A stretch of DNA of 37,562 nucleotides, taken from a virus. The notes below the pieces were generated by a model. That model worked only from the letters and a program-made list of their open reading frames with translations. It was not told where the DNA came from and searched no databases. The stretch spans positions 1-37,562 of the IMG/VR virus record IMGVR_UViG_3300020394_001883, one strand, 5' to 3'. Positions within the stretch are counted from its first letter, which is position 1, and each line of letters starts with the position of its first letter. Made by a program: the position numbers and the translations under genes. This document shows positions 22,285-29,272 of the stretch, piece by piece.

Positions 22285-22525
22285 CGTCAACCTCCTCCTC
22301 AAACCAAACAAAGCATTTTTTTTCTGACGCATCTTTTTGTATTTGGGATATTTTAAATCTATTTTTCTTCATGTTTAAAACTAAATCTGTAAAATTATCT
22401 ATATCTATCTCGCATTTATATTCCGCAACTCTTTTAAAAAGGTAATCTCTTTCTACAAGTTTAGTCGCAGTTTCAAAATTAATACAAACCTCTTTGCAGA
22501 AGTTATCTAAATTTACTTCTTGCAT
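22277..22525 (-). CDS. Hypothetical protein, 82 aa
   Basis: Begins MQEVNLDNFCKEVCIN; acidic, helical, ending FEEEVDGV. No family recognised. It overlaps the lipoprotein gene upstream by 13 nt. Confidence 0.5.
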   Translation of the reverse strand: MQEVNLDNFCKEVCINFETATKLVERDYLFKRVAEYKCEIDIDNFTDLVLNMKKNRFKISQIQKDASEKKCFVWFEEEVDGV

Positions 22526-22740
22526 GAGCAGGGCCAGCAGGGCGGAAGAATAATATTCTTTGGAATGCAGTCACAATCGCTGCAATCACAATTATTTTTT
22601 TCGCTAAATGCAACACTCGGAAATTTAGGATGTACGAATGGTACAGTAGGCAGAATTTCTGATTGTTGGGTTAGTTCGATGTTTTTTTTCGAACAAGAGA
22701 ATAAGATAATTAGCAAAAAAAGTGTTGTAAAAATTTTCAT
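22513..22740 (-). CDS. Cys-rich predicted lipoprotein, 75 aa
   Basis: MKIFTTLFLLIILFSCSKK is a lipoprotein signal with lipobox LFSC (Cys16). The mature part is short and Pro-rich, then a dense Cys cluster: NNCDCSDCDCIPK and PCWPCSCKK, eight Cys in about 30 residues. Such clusters form disulfides in the periplasm or bind metal. Function unknown; it may sit in the inner or outer membrane. Confidence 0.65.
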   Translation of the reverse strand: MKIFTTLFLLIILFSCSKKNIELTQQSEILPTVPFVHPKFPSVAFSEKNNCDCSDCDCIPKNIILPPCWPCSCKK

Positions 22741-22741
22741 T

Positions 22742-22966
22742 TTAACACTTTGTCAAAGAGACAATTCTGTCATGCCTAAATGCCCTGACTTGCTTTCTTC
22801 CGTAACAATACGCTTTAAATCCGACATTACCTCTACTTTCTGAAGAGTTGCCAAAAGAATTCTCTAATTTTGGTCTAGAGATTTCATACGTTTTTACTTG
22901 ATTGTTTTCATTCCTGTAAACAAGAAGAAAACGAGGTGAGAATATGTTTTTAATCATGTTTTTCAT
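22742..22966 (-). CDS. WYL-like small protein, 74 aa
   Basis: Begins MKNMIKNIFSPRFLLV. The middle and end (VKTYEIS, then FKAYCYGRKQVRAFRHDRIVSL) recall the beta-strand core of WYL domains, where a Y-C-x-x-R/K ... R-x-F-x-x-D-R-I pattern is common. WYL domains bind ligands such as nucleic acid or nucleotides in regulators. This would be an isolated domain without a DNA-binding part. The assignment is tentative. Confidence 0.4.
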   Translation of the reverse strand: MKNMIKNIFSPRFLLVYRNENNQVKTYEISRPKLENSFGNSSESRGNVGFKAYCYGRKQVRAFRHDRIVSLTKC

Positions 22967-23295
22967 TTTTTAGTTTGTGATAATTTTTTTAATTGTTCTG
23001 GAGTTTTTCCAAAAGGGGGTTTCATGTAATATGGATCATTGTGATCCAGTGTGGGGTCATTGTAAGGACAGTCTCCTAAGTAAGGATCTGAAATTAAATC
23101 TTCAATTTCTTTCTTTAAATCTTCTGATTTTGTTTTGAGGGCTTCTGTTCTATAGTTTTTTAAATTTTTTCTTTTAATTAAAAAATCAATTGAGTGAATA
23201 ATTGTATCAATAGACTTTTCTAGTCTATTTAATTGATTGGGGACTGACTGTAGTTTTTCTACTTCCTCTTCATAATAATTATCATCGTTAATCAT
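22963..23295 (-). CDS. Coiled-coil hypothetical protein, head of the sugar/sulfation operon
   Basis: 110 aa, begins MINDDNYYEEEVEKLQS; helical first 70 residues, then a Pro/Asp-rich segment (DPYLGDCPYNDPTLDHNDPYY). No family recognised. First gene of the long polycistron; the ATG is 6 nt from a perfect TATAAT. Confidence 0.55.
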   Translation of the reverse strand: MINDDNYYEEEVEKLQSVPNQLNRLEKSIDTIIHSIDFLIKRKNLKNYRTEALKTKSEDLKKEIEDLISDPYLGDCPYNDPTLDHNDPYYMKPPFGKTPEQLKKLSQTKK

Positions 23296-23301
23296 GACAT
23301 T

Positions 23302-23330
23302 ATTATACTAAATAAGGCTAAATATGTCAA
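23302..23330 (-). promoter_or_regulatory. Sigma70-type promoter, consensus
   Basis: Minus strand TTGACA (23330-23325), 17 nt, TATAAT (23307-23302), 6 nt to ATG at 23295. It is the only canonical promoter seen upstream of the 8.5-kb gene run ending at 14769. Confidence 0.85.
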
Positions 23331-23827
23331 GAAGTTTTTAAGCTTTTGTCTACAATGTCTAGGGCAAAATGTTTGTCGTGCCAATCATGTATAACCACCT
23401 TTTTATCGTTGAGGTCTTTGTAGTGTTGAAAAAAATTTTTAGAAATTTGTAGAAAAAGCGGGTCAATATCCTGTAGCCCTACATAGGGCCTTATGTGAGA
23501 AGTTGGGACACCTAGTATTTTGTAATCTTTTTGTCCTTCGTCGTCCATGTCTAAGACTCCAATAATTTTACAGTCTACAACAGTTCCTCTCTCTAGAGGA
23601 GAATTGTATACCAAAATATCTAGTGCATCTCCATCTTCCGCAAGAGTATTAGGTATAAAGCCATAATTGCAGGGATAAGTCATCGCACTTAGCAGTGACC
23701 TGTCATATATAAATATACCTATTTCTGGATCGTATTCATATTTTGCAGAAGTTCCTCTTGGTATTTCAATTACAGCCCTTACAACTTTCGGAAAAAGTTT
23801 ATGCTGGGGTATTTTATATAAATTCAT
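23327..23827 (-). CDS. ppa: Inorganic pyrophosphatase, family I
   Basis: 166 aa, the bacterial length. Metal-binding signature DGDALDILV (residues 65-73); EIPRGTSAKYEYD (21-33) has the substrate-binding Lys/Arg, NYGFIPNT (54-61), and KDYKILGVP. It hydrolyses pyrophosphate and so pulls nucleotide-sugar and DNA synthesis forward. The gene ends directly at the -35 box of the next operon. Rare in phages; it looks intact. Its ATG overlaps the upstream TGA. Confidence 0.85.
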   Translation of the reverse strand: MNLYKIPQHKLFPKVVRAVIEIPRGTSAKYEYDPEIGIFIYDRSLLSAMTYPCNYGFIPNTLAEDGDALDILVYNSPLERGTVVDCKIIGVLDMDDEGQKDYKILGVPTSHIRPYVGLQDIDPLFLQISKNFFQHYKDLNDKKVVIHDWHDKHFALDIVDKSLKTS

Positions 23828-24270
23828 TTAGAAAAGTCTTCGATAGAGTCTTGAAGTTTTTTTGCTTCTGATTGGATAGATTCATTTGAGAAACCCCAAA
23901 AAGTAATTTCATACAAAATATGCGCCAAAAGCTCTTTATCGCTGTCAAAATTATATTCATTTACTATTTCAAGGTTGATAAGTTCTGACCAATTGATAAA
24001 ATCAATCGAATAGAGCTCTTCTTCTTTCTCTGAAAAATAACACACGTCAAAAAGGATCTCTTCTGAGCCATCGATTTCTGCGTTAATTACATAAATTTTA
24101 TCATCAGATTGATGGCTGGAATTTAAATTTGAGAGCTCATTCCATGTTGAAAGAAATCCCACATCCATTTTTCTGCATCTATCGGTGTCCCAGTCTGAAA
24201 AATAATGCTTATGTAAAATGTTGAATACAGCTTTGTAGCTGCAAGAATTAATGAGTTCTTTTAATGTCAT
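23824..24270 (-). CDS. Hypothetical protein, 148 aa
   Basis: Begins MTLKELINSCSYKAVF; acidic, with a beta-rich middle (KIYVINAEIDGSEEILF) and a helical C-terminus. The opening T-L-K-E-L-x-N-S-x-S resembles small bacterial proteins of unknown function, but I cannot name a family with confidence. Overlaps the membrane protein upstream by 23 nt. Confidence 0.55.
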   Translation of the reverse strand: MTLKELINSCSYKAVFNILHKHYFSDWDTDRCRKMDVGFLSTWNELSNLNSSHQSDDKIYVINAEIDGSEEILFDVCYFSEKEEELYSIDFINWSELINLEIVNEYNFDSDKELLAHILYEITFWGFSNESIQSEAKKLQDSIEDFSK

Positions 24271-24469
24271 TGTTTTGATATGAAATTGGGTTGTTGTCAG
24301 TATAGTAAAATTTGTATAAAGCTAAAAGCTTTTGTTGAGATGTTATCGCTTCGTTCTGCATGAAAATTGTTTCTCTTAAATATTCAATATCTTTGTGCTG
24401 TTGGTCATTTTTCCAGAGCAAGAATATTGCAAGAGCCAAAAGCGAGAAAATTATAGCTTTATTTTCCAT
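24248..24469 (-). CDS. Small membrane protein, 73 aa
   Basis: MENKAIIFSLLALAIFLLWK is one N-terminal transmembrane helix, followed by a helical polar part (QQHKDIEYLRETI). Topology resembles phage Rz-type or spanin-like inner-membrane subunits, but no proof. Overlaps both neighbours. Confidence 0.5.
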   Translation of the reverse strand: MENKAIIFSLLALAIFLLWKNDQQHKDIEYLRETIFMQNEAITSQQKLLALYKFYYTDNNPISYQNNDIKRTH

Positions 24470-24707
24470 TAAGTTCTTCTTCTGTTGCGGGAGGACATAA
24501 AAGTATAATGTCTGTTACATCTTTGCTTTCTGAAAATTTATGTACATCCTCCATCCCTAAGCCTTCTTGCTCTTTTGACATATACAGTGCCGCTCTGATC
24601 CCGCAATCTTCGAACCAGTCTACATGTAGCAATTGCCTTAGGTTGACAAAATCTTTAAATGTTTCCCTCATGTGAAAATCTAAATATCTTAACCCTAAAT
24701 TACTCAT
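24459..24707 (-). CDS. Hypothetical protein, 82 aa
   Basis: Begins MSNLGLRYLDFHMRET; a mixed sequence with HVDWFEDCGIRAALYM in the middle and an acidic end. No family recognised. ATG overlaps the stop of the gene upstream. Confidence 0.5.
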   Translation of the reverse strand: MSNLGLRYLDFHMRETFKDFVNLRQLLHVDWFEDCGIRAALYMSKEQEGLGMEDVHKFSESKDVTDIILLCPPATEEELNGK

Positions 24708-24963
24708 AATAATTTGAAGATTTGAGCATTAATTTAACATAGTCAAGTGTATATTTTATGGCTGCAATTTTTATTCTAAGCTCCTCTTTTTCTTCTTCTA
24801 AAACCCTATTTAGATCTTTTTTCATGTATTGAGACATAATTTTTTTATTTAAAATGTTTTGTTCGGAATCTCTTTCTGTTAGCATTTTTTTATGGGCAAA
24901 TAGAACGTCTTCAATATGCTGTATAGCATCTTTGCCTGTTTTATTGTTTTTAATGTAAACCAT
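24700..24963 (-). CDS. Coiled-coil hypothetical protein, 87 aa
   Basis: Begins MVYIKNNKTGKDAIQH; then one long charged helix with heptads (LNRVLEEEKEELRIKIAAI). First gene after the ncRNA terminator. Its ATG is 6 nt after TATTAT, with no good -35 box, so it may be read by a weak promoter or by read-through of the terminator. Confidence 0.5.
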   Translation of the reverse strand: MVYIKNNKTGKDAIQHIEDVLFAHKKMLTERDSEQNILNKKIMSQYMKKDLNRVLEEEKEELRIKIAAIKYTLDYVKLMLKSSNYYE

Positions 24964-24995
24964 GCAACTATAATATAATTATTATAGAAAAGTTC

Positions 24996-25028
24996 TAAAA
25001 ACAAAAACCCTAGGTAAGCCTAGGGTTT
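24996..25028 (-). terminator. Intrinsic terminator of the ncRNA
   Basis: Minus-strand RNA AAACCCUAGG-CUUA-CCUAGGGUUU: a perfect 10-bp stem with a 4-nt loop, followed by UUGUUUUU. Confidence 0.9.
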
Positions 25029-25280
25029 AAAATGGTGTGGGGAAGGACTACTGTATACCTCCAACTTTTCGGCGTGAACATCAGTTCTATGTTACCTACT
25101 TCGAACTACAAATCAGACTCGGCACATGGTCTTTAGCTCATCCGATTGGACTCTGCTACCCCGCCACAGGGGATCTGCATACCTTAGCCCGCTCACGACA
25201 GGCTTAGTTCGGTCACCCACAGGAAGGATTATAAGCCCTTCCAAAAGTGTTTAAAATGTTAAAGATCAAAAATAAATTAT
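24996..25280 (-). ncRNA. Independent structured ncRNA, about 280 nt, family unknown
   Basis: A promoter at 25287-25315 and a terminator at 24996-25028 bracket a segment without an ORF and with clearly higher GC than its surroundings. Visible pairings in the RNA: GGAAGG/CCUUCC hairpin near the 5' end, UGUGGG with CCCACA joining 5' and 3' parts, AGCCU/GGGCU, CCCC-UGUGGC-GGGG, and CC(G)AACU/AGUUGG. An alternative outer helix joins GGAAGGGCU to AGUCCUUCC. I tested it by eye against tmRNA, RNase P, 6S, SRP, tRNA and group I signatures and found no match. It could be a phage regulatory or structural RNA. Confidence 0.75.
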
Positions 25281-25286
25281 GTGTAT

Positions 25287-25315
25287 ATATTACTATATTG
25301 AATTCGTTTTGTCAA
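25287..25315 (-). promoter_or_regulatory. Sigma70-type promoter of the ncRNA
   Basis: Minus strand TTGACA (25315-25310), 17 nt, TAATAT (25292-25287). Start expected near 25280; no ORF follows. Confidence 0.85.
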
Positions 25316-25321
25316 GTTTTT

Positions 25322-25822
25322 TTAAGAAAAATTTACGAAAAAGTTTTCTTTGTCTTTTTTTCCGCAAAAATATTGAAAGTAAAATGGCTCTCCATTAAAA
25401 GCGTCTGAACCTTCTTTTGTGAAAATAAATTCTCCTTTTTCTGTTTTTATTAAATTGTTTGAGGAAGCGCGCCCTCTATTTAGTATAAAAATTTTATAAA
25501 TAACATGTTGGTAATTTTCTAGAGAGAGTTTTCCTTGTTTAATTAAAAATCTACTCAGGCTCTTCGCGGCGTTTCTAACTTTATATTTTACTTGTATCGA
25601 CTTTTGATTATTAAATGCAAGCCAATCTTTTCCGTCAATGGTTAATCCGACCAAGCAATCTTTATCGTGATGCTCAAACATTTTTGTAGTTGAGTATCCC
25701 TGATCTACTTGTTCAAAATTGGAGTAAACCTCTGCTCTCATCATGTTCAGTATAAATACTGCATTGTTTTTGCTCCAGTCTCTTTGTCTCAGAGTGTCGA
25801 AATTTTTACTTTTCTTAACCAC
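25322..25822 (-). CDS. Hypothetical protein, 166 aa
   Basis: Begins MVKKSKNFDTLRQRDW; basic in the middle (KYKVRNAAKSLSRFLIKQG), ends PFYFQYFCGKKDKENFF. No domain recognised. It follows phoH with an 8-nt overlap; the ncRNA promoter starts just after its stop. Confidence 0.5.
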   Translation of the reverse strand: MVKKSKNFDTLRQRDWSKNNAVFILNMMRAEVYSNFEQVDQGYSTTKMFEHHDKDCLVGLTIDGKDWLAFNNQKSIQVKYKVRNAAKSLSRFLIKQGKLSLENYQHVIYKIFILNRGRASSNNLIKTEKGEFIFTKEGSDAFNGEPFYFQYFCGKKDKENFFVNFS

Positions 25823-26570
25823 CTTCTTGAATCATTTTTATAATGAATTTTAAAATTTCACTTCTCTTAATGTCTGTATGGTCAAAGTTGAAGCAGTGAA
25901 TCCCTTTGTCTCTACTAGATTGGTTATTAAATATATTGTATAAATCTGTGAATCCGCTCTTGCCATTTATGTCACTCTGCATGGGGTCTCCACATATAAA
26001 AATTGTACATTTCTCTCCAATTCTTGTAATTAATGTAGTTAATTCTTTAAATGAAAAGTTTTGAGCTTCATCTGCAACAATAACTTTATTGTTCCAGCTT
26101 GCTCCTCGAAGGAAATTAACTGGCAAGGCTGATATCCTACCTTTATCAAATAAATCGCTTTTAATCGTTGAATTGCTTGGAAGCATTTCTTCTAGCTTGT
26201 CTAGCAGTGGCAATATATAAGGGTTGAATTTTTCTTCTAAGTCTCCTGGTAGGGCACCCAAGCCTTTATCTGCACTTTCAATAACAGTTCTTATATAAAG
26301 AAGGTCTAAATCTTCATCCGCCGATAGCAACCTCATTGCGGAATATATTGACATATACGTTTTACTGGTCCCTGCTGGGCCAGATATTAACATAATATGC
26401 GTTTCGGGAGCCAAAGACTTTTCTAGAAACAATAGTTGTTTCTCATCTAATTTTTCGCAATTAACTGTTATAGTTTGTTTTAGCTGCGGAATTTGTATGG
26501 AAGTTTTCTTTTTTCTAGGCACTAATTTAGTTACACTTAATTTTCTATTTTGATACCTTTCGCTTCGCAA
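25815..26570 (-). CDS. phoH: PhoH-family ATPase
   Basis: 251 aa with a TTG start at 26570; no ATG is available near the N-terminus. Walker A SGPAGTSKTYMS (residues 63-74) and Walker B KVIVADEAQN (162-171), then IFICGDPMQSD (sensor). The G-P-A-G-T-x-K-T and E-x-E-x-x-F-x-P patterns are those of PhoH. PhoH is widespread in marine phages; proposed roles include RNA helicase/endonuclease-linked activities and host phosphate stress. It starts inside the small membrane gene upstream. Confidence 0.85.
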   Translation of the reverse strand: MRSERYQNRKLSVTKLVPRKKKTSIQIPQLKQTITVNCEKLDEKQLLFLEKSLAPETHIMLISGPAGTSKTYMSIYSAMRLLSADEDLDLLYIRTVIESADKGLGALPGDLEEKFNPYILPLLDKLEEMLPSNSTIKSDLFDKGRISALPVNFLRGASWNNKVIVADEAQNFSFKELTTLITRIGEKCTIFICGDPMQSDINGKSGFTDLYNIFNNQSSRDKGIHCFNFDHTDIKRSEILKFIIKMIQEGG

Positions 26571-26734
26571 AGCCCAACTGCGTAGCCAACCTTATAATTA
26601 AAATGGCAAATATAGAAACTTAAGCCTAAAACTGCATACGCTTCAATTGAATTAAGACCTAATTTATAAAAAAGCAAAAATGCTATAATTATAAAAGGCA
26701 TTGTCTTGTTTAGCATATAATTTAAAACCATCAT
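26537..26734 (-). CDS. Small membrane protein, 65 aa
   Basis: MMVLNYMLNKTMPFIIIAFLL then a second hydrophobic segment (AYAVLGLSFYICHF); two transmembrane helices likely. No family recognised. Overlaps both neighbours. Confidence 0.5.
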   Translation of the reverse strand: MMVLNYMLNKTMPFIIIAFLLFYKLGLNSIEAYAVLGLSFYICHFNYKVGYAVGLCEAKGIKIEN

Positions 26735-26931
26735 GTTATTGTATTAGGATATTTTGTTTTTACGATCCCGACTTTTTTTACATCAGGATCTTTCCATTTC
26801 TTTAAAACTTCCACAAGTTTAGCTGCTCTAATTTGAGCATCTTTCTCTTCTGTGTAGCTTTCGGGCTCGATTCTTCTGCCATCTCTAGTGACTACGAATA
26901 CATTCTCTGTATTAATTTTTACTTTTTCCAT
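26731..26931 (-). CDS. Conserved-looking phage hypothetical, 66 aa
   Basis: Begins MEKVKINTENVFVVTRDGRR and goes on IEPESYTEEKDAQIRAAKLV, then WKDPDVKKVGIVKT. The [VF]-x-V-T-R-[DN]-G-R-R-[IT]-E opening followed by an Ala-rich helix is a pattern I associate with small proteins of T4-like marine phages; function unknown. Confidence 0.5.
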   Translation of the reverse strand: MEKVKINTENVFVVTRDGRRIEPESYTEEKDAQIRAAKLVEVLKKWKDPDVKKVGIVKTKYPNTIT

Positions 26932-27455
26932 GATATAATATTTTTTAACGTTAGTAAATCTTTGAGTTTAATTTGGGTAATTTGATCCCTCCTGCCTTTT
27001 CTTTGGTAGATTCTGTACTTTGCATGCGCTGCGCGATCAACTAGATCTAGATCGAACCTCACATTTGATTTTATAAAATTAACAAGGGTTTTTCTTGGCA
27101 CAAGAAGAAAATCATCTTTTTGCTCAAAAGCTATAAAGTCTGCTTCTCCAAAAAGCCAGCCATTTTTACCTTGAACATTTTTAATCTCAATCCAGACCCA
27201 TTCATAATTAAATTCTTTATCCCTTCTTGAAGTGCGCTTGCTTGCTTTAATATCTACGCTAATAGTTTTTTTGTTTTTAGTTTTTGAGTCTCTCCCTTCT
27301 AGGAACATGTCGATATGTTTGTGCATATTTTCTGAGCGAGTGGCCCTAGTGACAAGATAGTTTTTTGATTTAGCTATTGCTTCAAAAAGATCTTCTGCTG
27401 AATGTCCTTCTTGTGAGCACTTTCCATCTTTATCGAATTTATTTATGTAAGCCAT
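26919..27455 (-). CDS. Putative PD-(D/E)XK-type nuclease-like protein
   Basis: 178 aa, begins MAYINKFDKDGKCSQEG. AEDLFEAIAKSKNYLV (about 20-35) is the usual first helix, followed by KHIDMFL (about 46-52, acidic residue), SVDIKASKR (about 67-75, D-x-K) and WVWIEIKNVQG. This arrangement fits restriction-endonuclease-fold proteins of phages. No partner methylase is nearby. It heads its operon, but with 16 nt between -10 box and ATG, unlike the leaderless set. Confidence 0.5.
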   Translation of the reverse strand: MAYINKFDKDGKCSQEGHSAEDLFEAIAKSKNYLVTRATRSENMHKHIDMFLEGRDSKTKNKKTISVDIKASKRTSRRDKEFNYEWVWIEIKNVQGKNGWLFGEADFIAFEQKDDFLLVPRKTLVNFIKSNVRFDLDLVDRAAHAKYRIYQRKGRRDQITQIKLKDLLTLKNIISWKK

Positions 27456-27471
27456 TTTTTATTATTCATAT

Positions 27472-27500
27472 ATATTACCATTATTGCTAATAAAAGTCAA
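27472..27500 (-). promoter_or_regulatory. Sigma70-type promoter (short leader)
   Basis: Minus strand TTGACT (27500-27495), 17 nt, TAATAT (27477-27472); the ATG at 27455 is 16 nt further, so a leader of about 9 nt is expected. Exception to the leaderless pattern. Confidence 0.75.
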
Positions 27501-27503
27501 GGT

Positions 27504-27935
27504 TTAATTTCCAGTAGAACCAAAACCTCCAACCCCTCTATCCGAAGCTTGAAGCTCTTTGCATTCATTCATTTCTACTTTCGGCAGTTTTATAAAAACA
27601 ATTTGTCCTATTTTGTCTCCAATTCTATATCCAGTAGGACTTGGGTCATCTGTGAATCTAAACCTTATCTCTCCTCTATATCCAGAGTCTATAACGCCTA
27701 CAGAATTTCTTAAAGAATGCCTTGTTTTTGAAATACTTGATCTTGGAAAAAGAAATCCTACATAACCCTTAGGTATTTCCATACTAATTCCTGTGTGAAA
27801 CTCTACGTATAGTCCCGAGTCCGAATGTGATGGAAAAGTTTTATTAGTTGCAAAAAGATCAAATCCTGCGTCCCCTAAATTTGATTGCTCTGGCGCTTTA
27901 GCCATAGCGTTTAATTTTTTGAATTTAATTTTCAT
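27504..27935 (-). CDS. dut: dUTP diphosphatase (dUTPase)
   Basis: 143 aa, standard trimeric dUTPase length. Motif I DAGFDL (22-27), motif II PRSSISKT, motif III GVIDSGYRGEI (catalytic Asp), motif IV IGQIVF, motif V GFGSTGN at the extreme C-terminus. Converts dUTP to dUMP plus pyrophosphate, protecting DNA and feeding dTMP synthesis; the neighbouring dCMP deaminase supplies the same pool. Complete and intact. Confidence 0.95.
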   Translation of the reverse strand: MKIKFKKLNAMAKAPEQSNLGDAGFDLFATNKTFPSHSDSGLYVEFHTGISMEIPKGYVGFLFPRSSISKTRHSLRNSVGVIDSGYRGEIRFRFTDDPSPTGYRIGDKIGQIVFIKLPKVEMNECKELQASDRGVGGFGSTGN

Positions 27936-28362
27936 AACTTGTTATGTCTACTCCTGATTGTTTTAATAGTTTAACTCCATCAAGGTTTTTATAAAAATTT
28001 TTATAAACTACCCTTTTTATTCCAGATTGTATAATTAATTTTGAGCATTCTAGGCATGGGGCTATTGTAATGTACATTGTTGCTCCATTGCTAGAATTAC
28101 TAGACTTTGCTAATTTTGTTATAGCATTACTTTCCGCATGTAAAACTTCTGGTTTAGTGAGTAAAGCTTTTTTATCATGCTCATCAAGATTAATTTCGCA
28201 ATTATTGTCAAAGCCTTTCGGTGTGCCATTATATCCGTCAGAAATAATGGCGCCGTTTTTTACAATAATGCATCCTACTTTTTTTCTTCTTGCCTTGGAT
28301 AGCTTTGACCAAGTCTTGGCCATTTTTAGGTAAGTTTTATCTAAAATAAATTGATCAGGCAT
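27925..28362 (-). CDS. dcd: dCMP deaminase
   Basis: 145 aa. Zinc-site motifs HAE (75-77) and PCLEC (102-106), with the N-terminal GCIIVKNGAIISDGYNGTPKG that marks dCMP deaminases. Makes dUMP from dCMP. Overlaps the dUTPase gene by 11 nt, so both are translated from one mRNA. The symbol used in phages is often cd. Confidence 0.9.
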   Translation of the reverse strand: MPDQFILDKTYLKMAKTWSKLSKARRKKVGCIIVKNGAIISDGYNGTPKGFDNNCEINLDEHDKKALLTKPEVLHAESNAITKLAKSSNSSNGATMYITIAPCLECSKLIIQSGIKRVVYKNFYKNLDGVKLLKQSGVDITSYEN

Positions 28363-28363
28363 C

Positions 28364-29272
28364 TTATAGATCGATTTGATTCTTCCAAATGGGTATCCAG
28401 TCTTCTACATAAACAGTGGGTTGCCAAGATAAAAGCTCTAAAGCTTTAGAAGTGTCACACCATGTAATTCGTGGTTCAATTACGGGGTCTATATTCTTCG
28501 TCTCTCCCCCCATTAAGGCAGCGATTTGATTGACTGACCTGTTTTGGCCGCTACCAATATTAAAAACTTCTCCAGCTCCAATGTTAGGGGTAATTGCAGC
28601 GAGTATGTTTGCCCTAGCAACATCACCAACATAAACAAAATCTCTTTTCTGCTCTCCGTCCCCCCTGATTGTCATTGGTTTTTTATCTAGCATTTGTTTT
28701 GCAAAGACTGCCATAACTAAAGAATAATCTCCTTCCATGGGCATTCTTTCTCCAAATACATTAAAGTAACGTAGGCAAACTGTTTCAAGGTCGTATATAG
28801 ATGAGAAAAGCTTGCAATACTGATCTCCTATCAACTTATGCAAGCCATATGGACTCAAGGGATTGAGTTCTGCGGATTCAGATGTTGGAAATTGATCTGT
28901 ATCTCCATAAACTGCCGAAGAGGAGGTGAAGACAAATCTTTTTACCCCCGATTCGTTTGAGAGCTTTAGCATTCTAAGTGTTGCATTTACATTGACATCG
29001 TGATATTTTTGAGGGTTCTCTATAGAAGGTTGAACCCTTGGTAATGCCGCTAGATGAAAAACATAATCTACTCCATTAAGCGCCGACAAAATTGTTTCTT
29101 CATTTTCTTTTTTTGTTAAATCAAGTTGATAAAACTCTGCTTTACTGTTTAGGTTTTTTGAGTACCCTGATTCGAGATTATCTATAACAACTACATCAAA
29201 GTTTTCTTCGATTAGTCTGTCTACTAAATTACTACCAATAAAGCCTGCGCCACCTGTAACTAGCGTTTTCAT
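28364..29272 (-). CDS. UDP-glucose 4-epimerase-like SDR
   Basis: 302 aa. GGAGFIGSNL (7-16) for NAD; TSSSAVYGD (catalytic Ser/Thr region), Y142-GLH-K146 catalytic pair; RYFNVFGERM and RDFVYVGDVA are standard for GalE/WbpP-like epimerases. It would interconvert UDP-hexoses or UDP-pentoses, for example UDP-xylose and UDP-arabinose; the exact substrate cannot be fixed. Its ATG touches the stop of the GMP reductase gene, placing a sugar enzyme in a nucleotide operon. Confidence 0.8.
   Translation of the reverse strand: MKTLVTGGAGFIGSNLVDRLIEENFDVVVIDNLESGYSKNLNSKAEFYQLDLTKKENEETILSALNGVDYVFHLAALPRVQPSIENPQKYHDVNVNATLRMLKLSNESGVKRFVFTSSSAVYGDTDQFPTSESAELNPLSPYGLHKLIGDQYCKLFSSIYDLETVCLRYFNVFGERMPMEGDYSLVMAVFAKQMLDKKPMTIRGDGEQKRDFVYVGDVARANILAAITPNIGAGEVFNIGSGQNRSVNQIAALMGGETKNIDPVIEPRITWCDTSKALELLSWQPTVYVEDWIPIWKNQIDL

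Noticed and set aside
25050-25105. CUGAUG...GAAA pieces in the ncRNA resembling a hammerhead ribozyme core
   Set aside because: The conserved A after CUGAUG is missing, stem II cannot form between the two motifs, and no cleavage site with flanking stems is present.
25085-25115. UUCGAA in the ncRNA as a tRNA T-loop
   Set aside because: No flanking G-C stem, no acceptor stem or anticodon arm fits; not a tRNA.
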